11,587 nucleotides of DNA from an uncultured Clostridia bacterium (GCA_945834965.1 CAMAHZ010000028.1:1-11587); one strand, 5' to 3'. Shown: positions 1 to 7,411, counted from the first letter of the stretch. The notes: generated from the sequence alone by a model not told the origin. Numbers and translations are program-made.

Positions 1-126
1 GTTGAAGAAGTCGTTGAAGAAACTGTCGAAGAAGTTGTTGCAACCGAAGAAACTGCCGTCTGCGACGATTGTGATAATGTGCAGGACGAAGAAAAGACTG
101 AAGGTGGTGAAACCGCTAATGATTAA
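1..126 (+). CDS. C-terminal tail of an unidentified protein (5' end outside window)
   Basis: Frame 1 is open from the first base to a TAA at 124-126 and encodes 41 residues. The start is a 12-bp near-tandem repeat giving VEEV, VEET, VEEV. An acidic stretch follows with a CDDC pair of cysteines (CxxC) and many Glu, Asp and Thr. Real coding is supported by the eight-base overlap of its stop region with the next gene's ATG (119) and by the Shine-Dalgarno-like AAGGTGG at 101-107 lying inside it. The visible tail does not identify the family. Acidic low-complexity tails occur on several ribosome-associated and surface proteins, so I assign no function. The basic, lysine-rich reading in frame 2 over the same bases is a shadow of this repeat. 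Confidence 0.65.
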   Translation, partial: VEEVVEETVEEVVATEETAVCDDCDNVQDEEKTEGGETAND

Positions 127-970
127 GTTTGGACCGAGCGGCAACAGCTTAAGCTTTTATGAAATGGGCTATAAGCATACTGCACAGGCACCCGACTACT
201 TAAATAAATTTAACCTTGATTGCTTTGAATATTCGTTCGGCAGGGGTGTAACTCTCTCCGAAGGAAAGGCAATCGAGATAGGAGAAGCCTTTTTATCAAG
301 CGGTAAAGAGATAAGTGTGCACGCACCGTACTTTATCAATTTTGCCAACCCCGACGATGAAGCGGCTCAAAAGTCCTATAATTACGTTTTGCAGAGCGCA
401 AAATATTTAAAGCTTTTAGGCGGTAAAAGGGTTGTGTTTCACCCTGCCGCACAGGGCAAAGCAACGAGGGAAGAAGCTGTTTCGCGTACCGCAGACAGAT
501 TAAAGGTTTTGTGCGACTATATATATCTGAACGGGTTTGAAGATATGTACTTCTGTCCCGAAACGATGGGCAAGCTTGCGCAAATAGGCACTTTGGAAGA
601 AGTGGTTGAATTCTGCAAGATTGATAAGATTTTCGTGCCTGCAATCGACTTTGGGCATATAAACGCAAGGGAACAGGGTAGTTTACGCACGGTAGAAGAT
701 TTTAAAAGCCGCCTTGAGTATATGATTGCCGAATTAGGCTACGACAGGGTTAAAAATTTCCACGTTCATTTTTCAAAGATAATGTACGGCGGCAAGGGCG
801 AAATTAAACACTTGACCTTTGACGATACCGTTTACGGCCCTGAATTTGCGCCTTTGGCAGTTGCCCTTAAGCAGTTGAAGTTAGAGCCGTATATAGTTAG
901 CGAATCTGACGGAACTCAGGCAGAAGACGCGCGTACGATGAAAGAAATTTATAATACTGTTGACATATAA
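119..970 (+). CDS. Endonuclease IV-like TIM-barrel protein (AP endonuclease family 2)
   Basis: This 283-residue protein matches the usual endonuclease IV length (about 280). Members of the AP endonuclease 2 / xylose isomerase-like TIM-barrel family bind two or three metals; true Nfo proteins cut DNA at abasic sites. Visible metal-ligand candidates line up in order with E. coli Nfo: H68 (SVHAPY), H108 (VFHPAAQG), E148 (CPETMGK), D177 and H180 (AIDFGH), H215 (NFHVHF), H231 (IKHL) and E262 (VSESDG). The DRH signature that normally carries the eighth ligand is replaced by E228-I-K-H231, so AP endonuclease activity is likely but not certain. The ATG at 119 is chosen because it overlaps the previous stop, follows AAGGTGG with a plausible spacing and gives MIKFGPSGNS, a normal barrel start. 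Upstream in-frame codons overlap the previous gene. Alternative: a sugar-phosphate isomerase-like barrel. Confidence 0.8.
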   Translation: MIKFGPSGNSLSFYEMGYKHTAQAPDYLNKFNLDCFEYSFGRGVTLSEGKAIEIGEAFLSSGKEISVHAPYFINFANPDDEAAQKSYNYVLQSAKYLKLLGGKRVVFHPAAQGKATREEAVSRTADRLKVLCDYIYLNGFEDMYFCPETMGKLAQIGTLEEVVEFCKIDKIFVPAIDFGHINAREQGSLRTVEDFKSRLEYMIAELGYDRVKNFHVHFSKIMYGGKGEIKHLTFDDTVYGPEFAPLAVALKQLKLEPYIVSESDGTQAEDARTMKEIYNTVDI

Positions 971-988
971 AGATATTTTTGGTAAAAT
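960..988 (+). promoter_or_regulatory. Sigma-A promoter for the M24 peptidase-efp genes
   Basis: TTGACA at 960-965 and TAAAAT at 983-988 are separated by 17 bp, a consensus -35 and a one-mismatch -10. The -35 overlaps the last codons of the TIM-barrel gene. Transcription would begin near 995, leaving a leader of only about 13 nt before the ATG at 1008. Confidence 0.8.
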
Positions 989-1007
989 AGTACGAAAGTA
1001 AGAAAAG

Positions 1008-2060
1008 ATGATTAACAGAACTAAAAAGGTGTTTGACGGCGTAAAAGCCGACGCTTTGGTCACCGAGCAGGAAGATTTAAGGTTCTATCTAACGGGCTTT
1101 GCAAGCTCTTTCGGCGTAGTTGTCTGCGACAGCTTAAGCGCAAAATTTTACACGGACAGCCGTTATTTAGAAGCGGCGCAAAACGCGCTTTGCGATAGCG
1201 GAATAGACGTTTTAGAATATCCCAAAGGTATTTCTTTGGCAGAGCTTTTAAGCGGATATAAGACGATTGCGATGCCGCTTGACAGAATAAGCGCAAACGA
1301 ATACAACGCGTTATTAAATAACGGTTTTACCATAGTGGACAGCACGACGGCGTTCAGAGACGCAATGGCTGTTAAAGACGAAGGCGAAATCGAAAATATA
1401 AAGCTTGCGTGCCTTGCAACCGATAAAGCGTTTGAAGAATTACTGCCTTTGATTAAAGAAGGTATGACTGAAAACGAAGTTGCAGCTCAGCTTGAATTTT
1501 TAATGAGAAAGCACGGTGCAAGCGGTACAAGCTTTGAAACCATCTGCGCCTTTGGCGCAAACGGCAGCGTTCCCCATCACGAGACGGGTAAAAGCGTATT
1601 AAAGTTCGGCGACCCCGTACTTATCGACTTCGGTTGCAAAATCAACGGATATTGTTCGGACTGTACTCGTACTTTTTTGTTCGGCGACGACGGCAAGCAC
1701 GAAGAGTTTAAAAAAGTTTATGATAAAGTGCTTTCCGCCCATATGCTCGTAAAGGAAAAATTTACGGAAGGTATGCTTGGGCGCGAAGGGGACGCCATAG
1801 CAAGAGATTATCTTGCGAATTACGGACTTGCAAAATACTTTACCCATTCGCTCGGGCATAGCTTAGGCGTTAATATTCACGAATTTCCCAACCTTTCGCC
1901 GAACGATAAAAACGTATTTAAAAACGGAATGGTCTTTTCGGACGAGCCGGGCGTATATATTGCAGGACAGTTAGGTATTAGGATAGAAGACACCGTAACG
2001 CTTTCTGGCGGAAAGGTGGTAAGTTTAACTAACTCGGATAAAAAATTAATTATTTTATAA
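1008..2060 (+). CDS. M24 family metallopeptidase (Xaa-Pro aminopeptidase/dipeptidase type)
   Basis: This cytosolic peptidase of 350 residues releases N-terminal residues next to proline, or Xaa-Pro dipeptides, in peptide turnover. The N-terminal creatinase-like domain covers about residues 1-120 and the pita-bread catalytic domain about 125-345. All five dinuclear metal ligands are visible: D207 (LIDFG), D218 (YCSDCTRT), H284 (SLGHSLG), E313 (SDEPGVY) and E327 (IRIEDTV). The substrate-side histidines H190/H191 (VPHHET) and H291 (NIHEF) are also present. Length and layout fit the YqhT/PapA group, which commonly sits directly before efp in Bacillota, as it does here. The start has only a weak A-rich AGAAAAG before it and lies about 13 nt after the predicted transcription start. 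Aminopeptidase versus dipeptidase specificity cannot be settled from sequence. Confidence 0.92.
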   Translation: MINRTKKVFDGVKADALVTEQEDLRFYLTGFASSFGVVVCDSLSAKFYTDSRYLEAAQNALCDSGIDVLEYPKGISLAELLSGYKTIAMPLDRISANEYNALLNNGFTIVDSTTAFRDAMAVKDEGEIENIKLACLATDKAFEELLPLIKEGMTENEVAAQLEFLMRKHGASGTSFETICAFGANGSVPHHETGKSVLKFGDPVLIDFGCKINGYCSDCTRTFLFGDDGKHEEFKKVYDKVLSAHMLVKEKFTEGMLGREGDAIARDYLANYGLAKYFTHSLGHSLGVNIHEFPNLSPNDKNVFKNGMVFSDEPGVYIAGQLGIRIEDTVTLSGGKVVSLTNSDKKLIIL

Positions 2061-2077
2061 CATATTAGCAAATCATT

Positions 2078-2083
2078 AAGGAG
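2078..2083 (+). promoter_or_regulatory. Strong ribosome binding site of efp
   Basis: AAGGAG lies eight bases before the ATG at 2092. It is the only near-perfect Shine-Dalgarno site in the run of plus-strand genes from 1008 to 6115, consistent with high EF-P expression. Confidence 0.8.
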
Positions 2084-2091
2084 ATAAACAT

Positions 2092-2667
2092 ATGGCATCT
2101 ATTTTAGCAGGCGACATCAGAAAGGGCACGACTTTTGAATACAACGGTAAGGGCGTTTACACCGTTACCGAATTCCAGCACGTTAAACCCGGCAAGGGCG
2201 CGGCTTTCGTAAGAACGACTTTAAAGAACGTTGTAACCGGTCAGGTACTTTCCGACATTACCTTTAACCCTACGGCAAAGTTGGAAACCGCTCAGGTTGA
2301 AACGAGAAAAATGACCTATTCTTACACCGACGGCGAGTTCTACTATTTCATGGACCCCGATTCCTTCGAAATGACTACGCTTAACCTTGACCAGGTTGAA
2401 GATGCGTTAAAGTACATCAAGGAAAACGATATGGTTACCATTAAATTCCTTCACGGTACCGCTTTCTCGGTAGAGCCTGAAAACTTTGTAGAGCTTAAGA
2501 TTATCGAGTGCGAACCCGGCGTTAAGGGCAACACTGCAACCAACGCTCTTAAGAATGCTACCGTAGAAACGGGTGCAACCATTCAGGTTCCTATGTTCGT
2601 TGAAGAGGGCGAGATTGTAAGAATCGATACCCGTACAGGCGAATATATGTCAAGGGTTGGCAAGTAA
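2092..2667 (+). CDS. efp: Translation elongation factor P
   Basis: EF-P binds between the ribosomal P and E sites and relieves stalling at consecutive prolines. The 191-residue protein (family about 185) shows the N-terminal KOW-like domain with the loop HVKPGKGAAFVRTTLKN. Lysine K35 sits at the loop tip where B. subtilis EF-P carries K32 and E. coli K34, the site that is modified in many species. The two OB-like domains follow and end with the typical IDTRTGEYMSRVGK. No gene for a known EF-P modification enzyme is visible in this window, so the modification is unknown; the PGKG loop resembles the B. subtilis type. The start is fixed by AAGGAG eight bases upstream. It follows the M24 peptidase gene by 31 bp and precedes dtd by 9 bp. 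Confidence 0.97.
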   Translation: MASILAGDIRKGTTFEYNGKGVYTVTEFQHVKPGKGAAFVRTTLKNVVTGQVLSDITFNPTAKLETAQVETRKMTYSYTDGEFYYFMDPDSFEMTTLNLDQVEDALKYIKENDMVTIKFLHGTAFSVEPENFVELKIIECEPGVKGNTATNALKNATVETGATIQVPMFVEEGEIVRIDTRTGEYMSRVGK

Positions 2668-2676
2668 TTAAATAAA

Positions 2677-3114
2677 ATGAAAGCTGTCGTTCAGCGCGTT
2701 AGGCAAACAAAACTTTCCGTAGACGGTAGGCTTATTTCTCAAATCGAAGGGGGATTAACCGTCTTTTTGGGGGTTAAAAGCGGCGATTGTGAAAAGCAAG
2801 CCGAGTGGATTGCAAAGAAAATTGCAAATCTTCGCATATTTGAAGACGATAACGGCAAGATGAATTTGTCCGTTAAAGACGTTAAAGGCGAAGTGCTGTT
2901 GGTTTCGCAGTTCACTTTATACGGCGATGCGTCGCACGGAAATCGTCCGTCTTTTACTTTGGCGGAAGAGCCGCCCCGCGCGAACGAACTATACGAATAC
3001 TGTGCAGAAAATCTTCGCTTAATGGGCGTGCCCGTAAAGCAAGGCGTTTTCGGCGCTGATATGAAGATAGAACAGTATAACGACGGTCCGGTAACTATAA
3101 TATTAGAAAATTAA
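2677..3114 (+). CDS. dtd: D-aminoacyl-tRNA deacylase
   Basis: Dtd hydrolyses D-aminoacyl-tRNAs (and Gly-tRNA-Ala) and recycles the tRNA, a proofreading step in the cytosol. The protein is 145 residues, the normal length, and begins MKAVVQRV as the family does. Both active-site motifs occur at family positions: S77-Q78-F-T80-L81, and G137-P138-V139-T140 near the C-terminus, which carries the cross-subunit Gly-cis-Pro. The family works as a homodimer. The gene starts 9 bp after the efp stop with no recognisable Shine-Dalgarno sequence, so it is probably translated by coupling to efp. Pairing with efp groups two translation-quality genes; dtd more often follows relA in Bacillota. Confidence 0.96.
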   Translation: MKAVVQRVRQTKLSVDGRLISQIEGGLTVFLGVKSGDCEKQAEWIAKKIANLRIFEDDNGKMNLSVKDVKGEVLLVSQFTLYGDASHGNRPSFTLAEEPPRANELYEYCAENLRLMGVPVKQGVFGADMKIEQYNDGPVTIILEN

Positions 3115-3118
3115 CACA

Positions 3119-3147
3119 AGGCAGGTCGATTTATTATCGGCCTGTTT
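3119..3147 (+). terminator. Possible weak intrinsic terminator or attenuator after dtd
   Basis: The arms CAGGTCGAT (3122-3130) and ATCGGCCTG (3136-3144) form a 9-bp stem with one G-U pair and a five-base loop. Wobble and A-U pairs can extend it to 3119/3147. Only TTT follows, so termination would be partial. The next start codon lies 10 bases after the hairpin, so it may instead tune expression of the downstream genes. Confidence 0.45.
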
Positions 3148-3156
3148 AAGCTATAT

Positions 3157-3993
3157 ATGAAGATAACTTTTTTAGGTACTGCCGCTTCGGAAGGCGTACC
3201 CGCAATGTTCTGTGACTGCAAATATTGTCAGGAAATAAGGAAAAGGGGTGTAAGCGAATTTCGTACCCGCACTCAGGTGCTTGTCGATAACGATTTATCA
3301 ATCGACTTTCCGCCTGAAGCGTACGTTCATTCACTCAATTTCGGGGTAGACCTTTCAGCACTAAAATATTTAATAGTTACCCATTCGCACATGGACCATT
3401 TCTATGCGCACGATTTCATTTTGCGCGGATATAAGTACGCCGTACTTAAGGAAGAATTATTATCGATTTACGGCAACGGCGAAGTTAAAAAAGTCTTTGA
3501 AGAATGTACAAGTAGAGAGCTGAAATCAGAAGTTGCCGAACACTTGAAGATGAACGTAATCAAGCCATATCAACGTTTGGAAATCGGCGATTACCGCATT
3601 TTATCCTTACCTGCAATGCACGGCACTAAGGAAGACGCGCTTTTGTACTACGTTGAAAAGGGCGGCAAGGGTTATCTGCATCTATACGATACGGGCGAGC
3701 TTTCCGACGACGCTATACGATTCCTTGCAAAAAATAGCGCGAAAGCAAATATCGTTGCCTTTGACTGTACTTTCTTGGACGCGCCTTACGAAAAGGGAAG
3801 AAGGCATATGTGTGTTGAAGGCGATATGATATTATCTAACCGCCTTGAACGAGCAGGGGTAATTGACGGAAGTACCGTAAAGGTGATTACTCATTTTTCG
3901 CATAATTCAAACCCGATTAAAGAAAGGCTTGAAGAGATAGAAAAGCGTTACGGCGTGATTGCCGCCTACGACGGATTAAGTATAGAAATATAA
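3157..3993 (+). CDS. PhnP-like metallo-beta-lactamase-fold hydrolase
   Basis: This 278-residue cytosolic metal hydrolase belongs to the group that includes PhnP, which opens cyclic ribose phosphates as a phosphodiesterase. The metal motif is H76-S-H78-M-D80-H81, with H155 (MHG), D178 (YDTG) and H246 (THFSH). A second, structural zinc site is suggested by C19-x-C21-x-x-C24 near the N-terminus plus H249, the same pattern as the extra Cys3-His site of E. coli PhnP. No phosphonate (phn) genes lie nearby, so a role in phosphonate breakdown is not supported, and the natural substrate may be another cyclic or linear phosphodiester. The start MKITFLGTAASEGVP is typical for the fold, but no Shine-Dalgarno sequence precedes it. 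The gene is one base from the following DUF5662-like gene, so the two are translated together. Confidence 0.85.
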   Translation: MKITFLGTAASEGVPAMFCDCKYCQEIRKRGVSEFRTRTQVLVDNDLSIDFPPEAYVHSLNFGVDLSALKYLIVTHSHMDHFYAHDFILRGYKYAVLKEELLSIYGNGEVKKVFEECTSRELKSEVAEHLKMNVIKPYQRLEIGDYRILSLPAMHGTKEDALLYYVEKGGKGYLHLYDTGELSDDAIRFLAKNSAKANIVAFDCTFLDAPYEKGRRHMCVEGDMILSNRLERAGVIDGSTVKVITHFSHNSNPIKERLEEIEKRYGVIAAYDGLSIEI

Positions 3994-3994
3994 A

Positions 3995-4522
3995 ATGAAG
4001 TTTTTTAAACATTTAAGAACGGTTTGTCGGCATAGAAGGCAAGTGAGAAAAAACTGTTTCAAGGTAGGGCTTATTAAGCAAGGACTTACGCACGACCTTT
4101 CAAAATTTTCTCCGTCGGAATTTATCCCCGGTGCAAAGTTTTGGCAGGGTACGCGTAGTCCGCAGGCAAGGGAAAGGGAGCTGTTCGGATATTCCCCTGC
4201 TTGGTTGCACCACAAGGGCAGGAATAAGCACCATTTTGAATACTGGACCGACGTCGATAAGTCGGGTTCGATAATTCCCATCGACATGCCGCCCAAATAT
4301 TTTGCCGAAATGGTATGCGATAGGGTTGCCGCAAGCAAGGTTTATAAGGGTAAAAATTATACCGATGCCTGTCCGCTTGAGTACTTTATGGGGCGAAAGG
4401 AAAATATATTTATGCACCCTGAAACGGCAAAGAGATTAGAGTATTTCCTTAAATTGCTTGCGGATAAGGGCGAAAAGGCTTTGTTTAGCGAGCTTAAAGA
4501 TTACGTTAAGAAAAATAAGTAG
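3995..4522 (+). CDS. DUF5662-like conserved protein of unknown function
   Basis: This 175-residue protein has no signal peptide or membrane segment. It is rich in His, Lys and aromatic residues and begins basic (KFFKHLRTVCRHRRQVRK). Conserved-looking blocks are THDLSKFSPSEF (H33-D34), WLHHKGRNKHHFEYW (residues 70-84) and PIDMPPKYFAEMVCDR in the middle. Spaced His/Asp pairs of this kind suggest a metal site, possibly HD-like, but that is inference. I recognise the pattern as the DUF5662 family seen in Clostridia and phages, with no established activity. Its ATG lies one base after the upstream stop with no Shine-Dalgarno site, so translation is probably coupled to the PhnP-like gene. A link to nucleotide or phosphodiester metabolism is only suggested by that coupling. 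Confidence 0.7.
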   Translation: MKFFKHLRTVCRHRRQVRKNCFKVGLIKQGLTHDLSKFSPSEFIPGAKFWQGTRSPQARERELFGYSPAWLHHKGRNKHHFEYWTDVDKSGSIIPIDMPPKYFAEMVCDRVAASKVYKGKNYTDACPLEYFMGRKENIFMHPETAKRLEYFLKLLADKGEKALFSELKDYVKKNK

Positions 4523-4525
4523 AAT

Positions 4526-6115
4526 ATGAAAAACAAAAGAATTTTTGCGTTTGCGTGCGCCGTGATACTATCCTGCATTTCATCAGCTTTGGTCGGTTGC
4601 ACAGTTAAATCCGAAGCGGATTCCGCATTAGAAAAGATTTATCAATCCTACGTTGCGTCTGAAAATTCGGCAGGAAACTCTTCGCCGCTTAGCTTTGAAG
4701 AGTGGCTGTCTACTTTCAAAGGTGAAAAAGGCGACCAAGGTTTACAGGGTATTCAGGGCGAAAAGGGCGACCAAGGTGACAAAGGAGAAACGGGCGACGT
4801 CGGCGCTAAAGGCGACAAGGGCGATAAGGGAGACGCCGGCAATAACGGTTTAGACGGCGTTGACGGTGCAGATGGAAAATCTGCCTATCAAATTTGGTTA
4901 GACGCAGGTAACCAAGGTACTGAAGAAGATTTTATCTCCTATCTAAAAGGCGACAAGGGAGATAAAGGCGAACAGGGAATTAAAGGTGATAAAGGCGATA
5001 ATGGCGTTTCCGTAGCTGACGCATATATAAATGATGAAATGCACCTGATATTAAAGCTTTCGGACGGTACTGAAATCGACGCCGGTTACGTTGGCGTGTC
5101 AACTTCCGACGAAACTAAAACCTATACCGTCTCGTTTTTTGCGGACGGCGTTAAGGTGGACGTCGTAAACTATAAGGAAGGTGACTTATCCGTAACCGAG
5201 CCCGAAGTGCCTAAAAAGGATGGCTTTACGGGTAAATGGGAAGAATATACGCTTTCAAAGGGCAATATAACGGTAAACGCAATATATACGGCGATAGATT
5301 CAAGTAGCCAGCAGCCAAATCCTGTAGACCCGCCTGAAGGAAACGATATCAATCCCGACGATTTTAAATCTAACGAAGAATACGTTATAAAAGTAACTTC
5401 GGCAGGCGGACTCGCGCTGAGCGGAGTTAAGATTACTGCTTATCATTCAAGCGGCGTTGAGCTGGTTAGCGGTGTGTCCGATAATAACGGCAACGTGCTG
5501 CTCGGATTGATAGACGGCGAATACACTTTGCAGGCGGACCCTGAAACGTTGCCGCAAGGTTATTATATAGGCGAAACCGTGTTTAAGACGGATGAAGAGC
5601 GTACTCAAGTAAACTATAAAATCCCTTCTAAGGTCTTTAGCCAAACGCTTGACGACGGCTTTATTTACTCTATCGGCGATATAGCAAGGGATTTTACTGT
5701 TACGGATTATTCAAGCGGTACGTCCATCACACTTTCGGAAATACTAAACGCTAAAAAGGCTGTGGTATTAGCTTTCTTCGACCCTTCTAATCGCGATATG
5801 GCGTCGAACAATTTAATTATGCTAAATAGCGTAAAAGAACAGAATAGCGACGTGGAAGTGTTGGGTATTTTTGTTAGGGAAAAGCAGGGAGAAATAGAAC
5901 AGTTTATCTCATACACAGGGATTGACGACGCGCTCGTGTTGGACGACGCTAAGCTCGTTAGTTATTTCGACGTTACGAATATGTCTACGACGATAATAAT
6001 CGATAGATACGGACTTGTTGCTTATAAGTCAGAAATAGTAACGAGTGATTATGCTTCGCTAAGCGCCTTGATTGAAAACTATACCAAATTAAATTACGAA
6101 CAAAATATCGACTAA
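4526..6115 (+). CDS. Collagen-like surface lipoprotein with CnaB-like and redox-dead thioredoxin-like domains
   Basis: The 529-residue protein begins with a lipoprotein signal peptide (basic MKNKR, hydrophobic core, lipobox LVGC with C25 as the lipid anchor). Residues 66-119 hold 18 Gly-X-Y triplets, mostly GDK, GEK and GDQ. A spacer typical of bacterial collagen-like proteins (SAYQIWLDAGNQGTEEDF, 119-136) follows, then seven more triplets (142-162). About 199-255 resembles a Listeria-Bacteroides/InlB-type beta repeat (TYTVSFFADG ... WEEYTL). A Pro-rich linker and a CnaB or carboxypeptidase-regulatory-like beta domain come next (about 285-365). The C-terminus (about 381-521) has an AhpC/TlpA-like thioredoxin fold, but the CxxC position reads DPSNRD (419-424) and the cis-Pro loop reads NMSTTIIID. 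The mature protein has no cysteine other than C25, so a disulphide reductase role is excluded. It probably works in adhesion or binding at the cell surface. It starts 3 bp after the previous gene. Confidence 0.85.
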   Translation: MKNKRIFAFACAVILSCISSALVGCTVKSEADSALEKIYQSYVASENSAGNSSPLSFEEWLSTFKGEKGDQGLQGIQGEKGDQGDKGETGDVGAKGDKGDKGDAGNNGLDGVDGADGKSAYQIWLDAGNQGTEEDFISYLKGDKGDKGEQGIKGDKGDNGVSVADAYINDEMHLILKLSDGTEIDAGYVGVSTSDETKTYTVSFFADGVKVDVVNYKEGDLSVTEPEVPKKDGFTGKWEEYTLSKGNITVNAIYTAIDSSSQQPNPVDPPEGNDINPDDFKSNEEYVIKVTSAGGLALSGVKITAYHSSGVELVSGVSDNNGNVLLGLIDGEYTLQADPETLPQGYYIGETVFKTDEERTQVNYKIPSKVFSQTLDDGFIYSIGDIARDFTVTDYSSGTSITLSEILNAKKAVVLAFFDPSNRDMASNNLIMLNSVKEQNSDVEVLGIFVREKQGEIEQFISYTGIDDALVLDDAKLVSYFDVTNMSTTIIIDRYGLVAYKSEIVTSDYASLSALIENYTKLNYEQNID

Positions 6116-6120
6116 TTTAT

Positions 6121-6147
6121 AAGGCGGTGCTGTATTTGCACCGCCTT
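6121..6147. terminator. Intergenic terminator hairpin between convergent genes
   Basis: AAGGCGGTGC (6121-6130) pairs perfectly with GCACCGCCTT (6138-6147) around a seven-base loop. It lies in the 45-bp gap between the stops of the lipoprotein gene and the minus-strand ferritin-like gene, so it can serve both. The flanking T tracts are short on each side (GTTCT on plus, ATAAATT on minus), so efficiency is uncertain. Confidence 0.75.
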
Positions 6148-6160
6148 GTTCTATAGATAA

Positions 6161-7399
6161 TTATTTAGTTCTTGCGATTTTCGTGTTATCGCAAGTTCGG
6201 CTTCTAAGCTCCTTTACGGGGTGTTCGCTATCTTGATAGCGATAGTCCTTACCCAGCTTTTTAATAGTTTTTTCAATAACAAGATGGGAAGGATTTCTTT
6301 CTGCGTTACCCATATATTTTTGATAGTCAAAATAGTGGTGGTCGTCGGGAATCCTTTTAATATCTTTATAGTCCAAATTGTCTGCGGTAAGCGTTACGGT
6401 ACTTCCCAAAACCCTTCTTACGTAGTCCTTATTTTCGCCGTGCTTTAAAAGTTTGGGGAATTCACCGTTGCCGCATACACTTTCAAAGGATTTGTTTTCA
6501 TACTTTTTCAATAATTTAACGGCAGTTTTAAGATGTGTAACTTCCATTTTAAAGTGCTCGTACCAAATCTTTTTTATGGTTTCTTCCGTTTCGTCCTGAT
6601 ATGCGGAATAGTACAGCCAACATTCGCAGTATTCGTGCATAACCCATTGCTCAAGCCAACTTAAGGAAGGGTCTTTAAGGCTCTCGTATTGAGTTACGTG
6701 CGCTTCTTCTATCATTGCAATTTCCGCATATAGCTTTCTTCCTAAGTCGTTTTTATACCATTGAGCGATATTCATATAGTAATTCATAGTCTGTTGCTCT
6801 GCGGCGGTTATGGTAGATGCGACGAGTTTGGAGTATAGCTCGGCGTATTCTGCCGACATATGCGTTTTTAAATCGTCGGTAGGGTAGCGGTGCTCGGCAA
6901 TGGTTGGTCTGCCGGGCATTATCTCGGTATACTTTCCAACTAGTACGTCTGCGTCAATTCCCTTGTCAATCTTAAGCAAGTTTGCAAAGCGGTAAAGGTG
7001 GTCAAAGTCCTCTAAAAGCGCAAAATTTAAAGCCTTGATGTTGTTTTCGTCCTTCTCGTTACGGGCAAGAGTTGCCGTTAAATCGACCGCAAGCTGTTCG
7101 TATGAGATTGTCGTTTCAAGTATGCTCTCGTTTATAGGCTTAAGGCAGCTTATGCGCTTTTGTTGCTGTTGTTCCTGTCTGCGAACGATAGATAGTGCGT
7201 CAAGTATTTCCCGTTCGTCGCAGTGTCTTGCAAACTGATGCATAAACCATTGAGACTCAAATTCCGTTCCGTTCATTAAAATTACACGGGTTTTTGTATA
7301 GGGTGAAACCTTGTCCTTATTATAGCTTTTAGGGTACATTTTTCTAAGCGGTAAAAAACTGTTTTGCAGACTTTTGCATTTTTCGTTAATAGGGTTCAT
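6161..7399 (-). CDS. Ferritin-like superfamily protein, probably two di-iron helical bundles
   Basis: This 412-residue, mostly helical protein has no signal peptide. The C-terminal half reads as a di-iron four-helix bundle: E201 in helix A, E231-x-x-H234 in B (IEEAH), E256/E259 in C (HEYCE) and E286-x-x-H289 in D (MEVTH). The N-terminal half repeats the plan: E48 (FESQWF), E76 followed by glutamines where ExxH would be expected (RRQEQQQQ), E101 (SYEQLAVDL) and E130-D131-x-x-H134 (LLEDFDH). GRPTIAEHR (163-171) separates the halves, and a tail of about 110 residues follows. Such bundles bind iron and act in oxygen or peroxide detoxification, hydroxylation or iron storage; the specific role is unknown. 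The start at 7399 is chosen because GGAGG sits seven bases upstream; a longer reading from 7429 has no such site. It stands alone on the minus strand. Confidence 0.7.
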   Translation of the reverse strand: MNPINEKCKSLQNSFLPLRKMYPKSYNKDKVSPYTKTRVILMNGTEFESQWFMHQFARHCDEREILDALSIVRRQEQQQQKRISCLKPINESILETTISYEQLAVDLTATLARNEKDENNIKALNFALLEDFDHLYRFANLLKIDKGIDADVLVGKYTEIMPGRPTIAEHRYPTDDLKTHMSAEYAELYSKLVASTITAAEQQTMNYYMNIAQWYKNDLGRKLYAEIAMIEEAHVTQYESLKDPSLSWLEQWVMHEYCECWLYYSAYQDETEETIKKIWYEHFKMEVTHLKTAVKLLKKYENKSFESVCGNGEFPKLLKHGENKDYVRRVLGSTVTLTADNLDYKDIKRIPDDHHYFDYQKYMGNAERNPSHLVIEKTIKKLGKDYRYQDSEHPVKELRSRTCDNTKIARTK

Positions 7400-7406
7400 A
7401 TTATAT

Positions 7407-7411
7407 CCTCC
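7407..7411 (-). promoter_or_regulatory. Ribosome binding site that fixes the ferritin-like gene start
   Basis: On the minus strand GGAGG lies seven bases before the ATG at 7399-7397. This selects the 412-residue form over a ten-residue longer reading. No convincing -35/-10 pair was found upstream on this strand. Confidence 0.8.

Noticed and set aside
2..118. N-terminal extension of the TIM-barrel protein with lysine-rich residues
   Set aside because: It is frame 2 of the GAAGAAGTT repeat that encodes the acidic tail in frame 1. The ATG at 119 has a Shine-Dalgarno site and the normal family start.
3157..3993. Phosphonate degradation (phnP) operon role
   Set aside because: The protein shares PhnP metal residues, but no other phn gene is present in the neighbourhood.
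4721..5010. DNA tandem repeat or CRISPR-like array in the lipoprotein gene
   Set aside because: The 9-bp periodicity reflects Gly-X-Y codons in frame and has no spacer-repeat structure.
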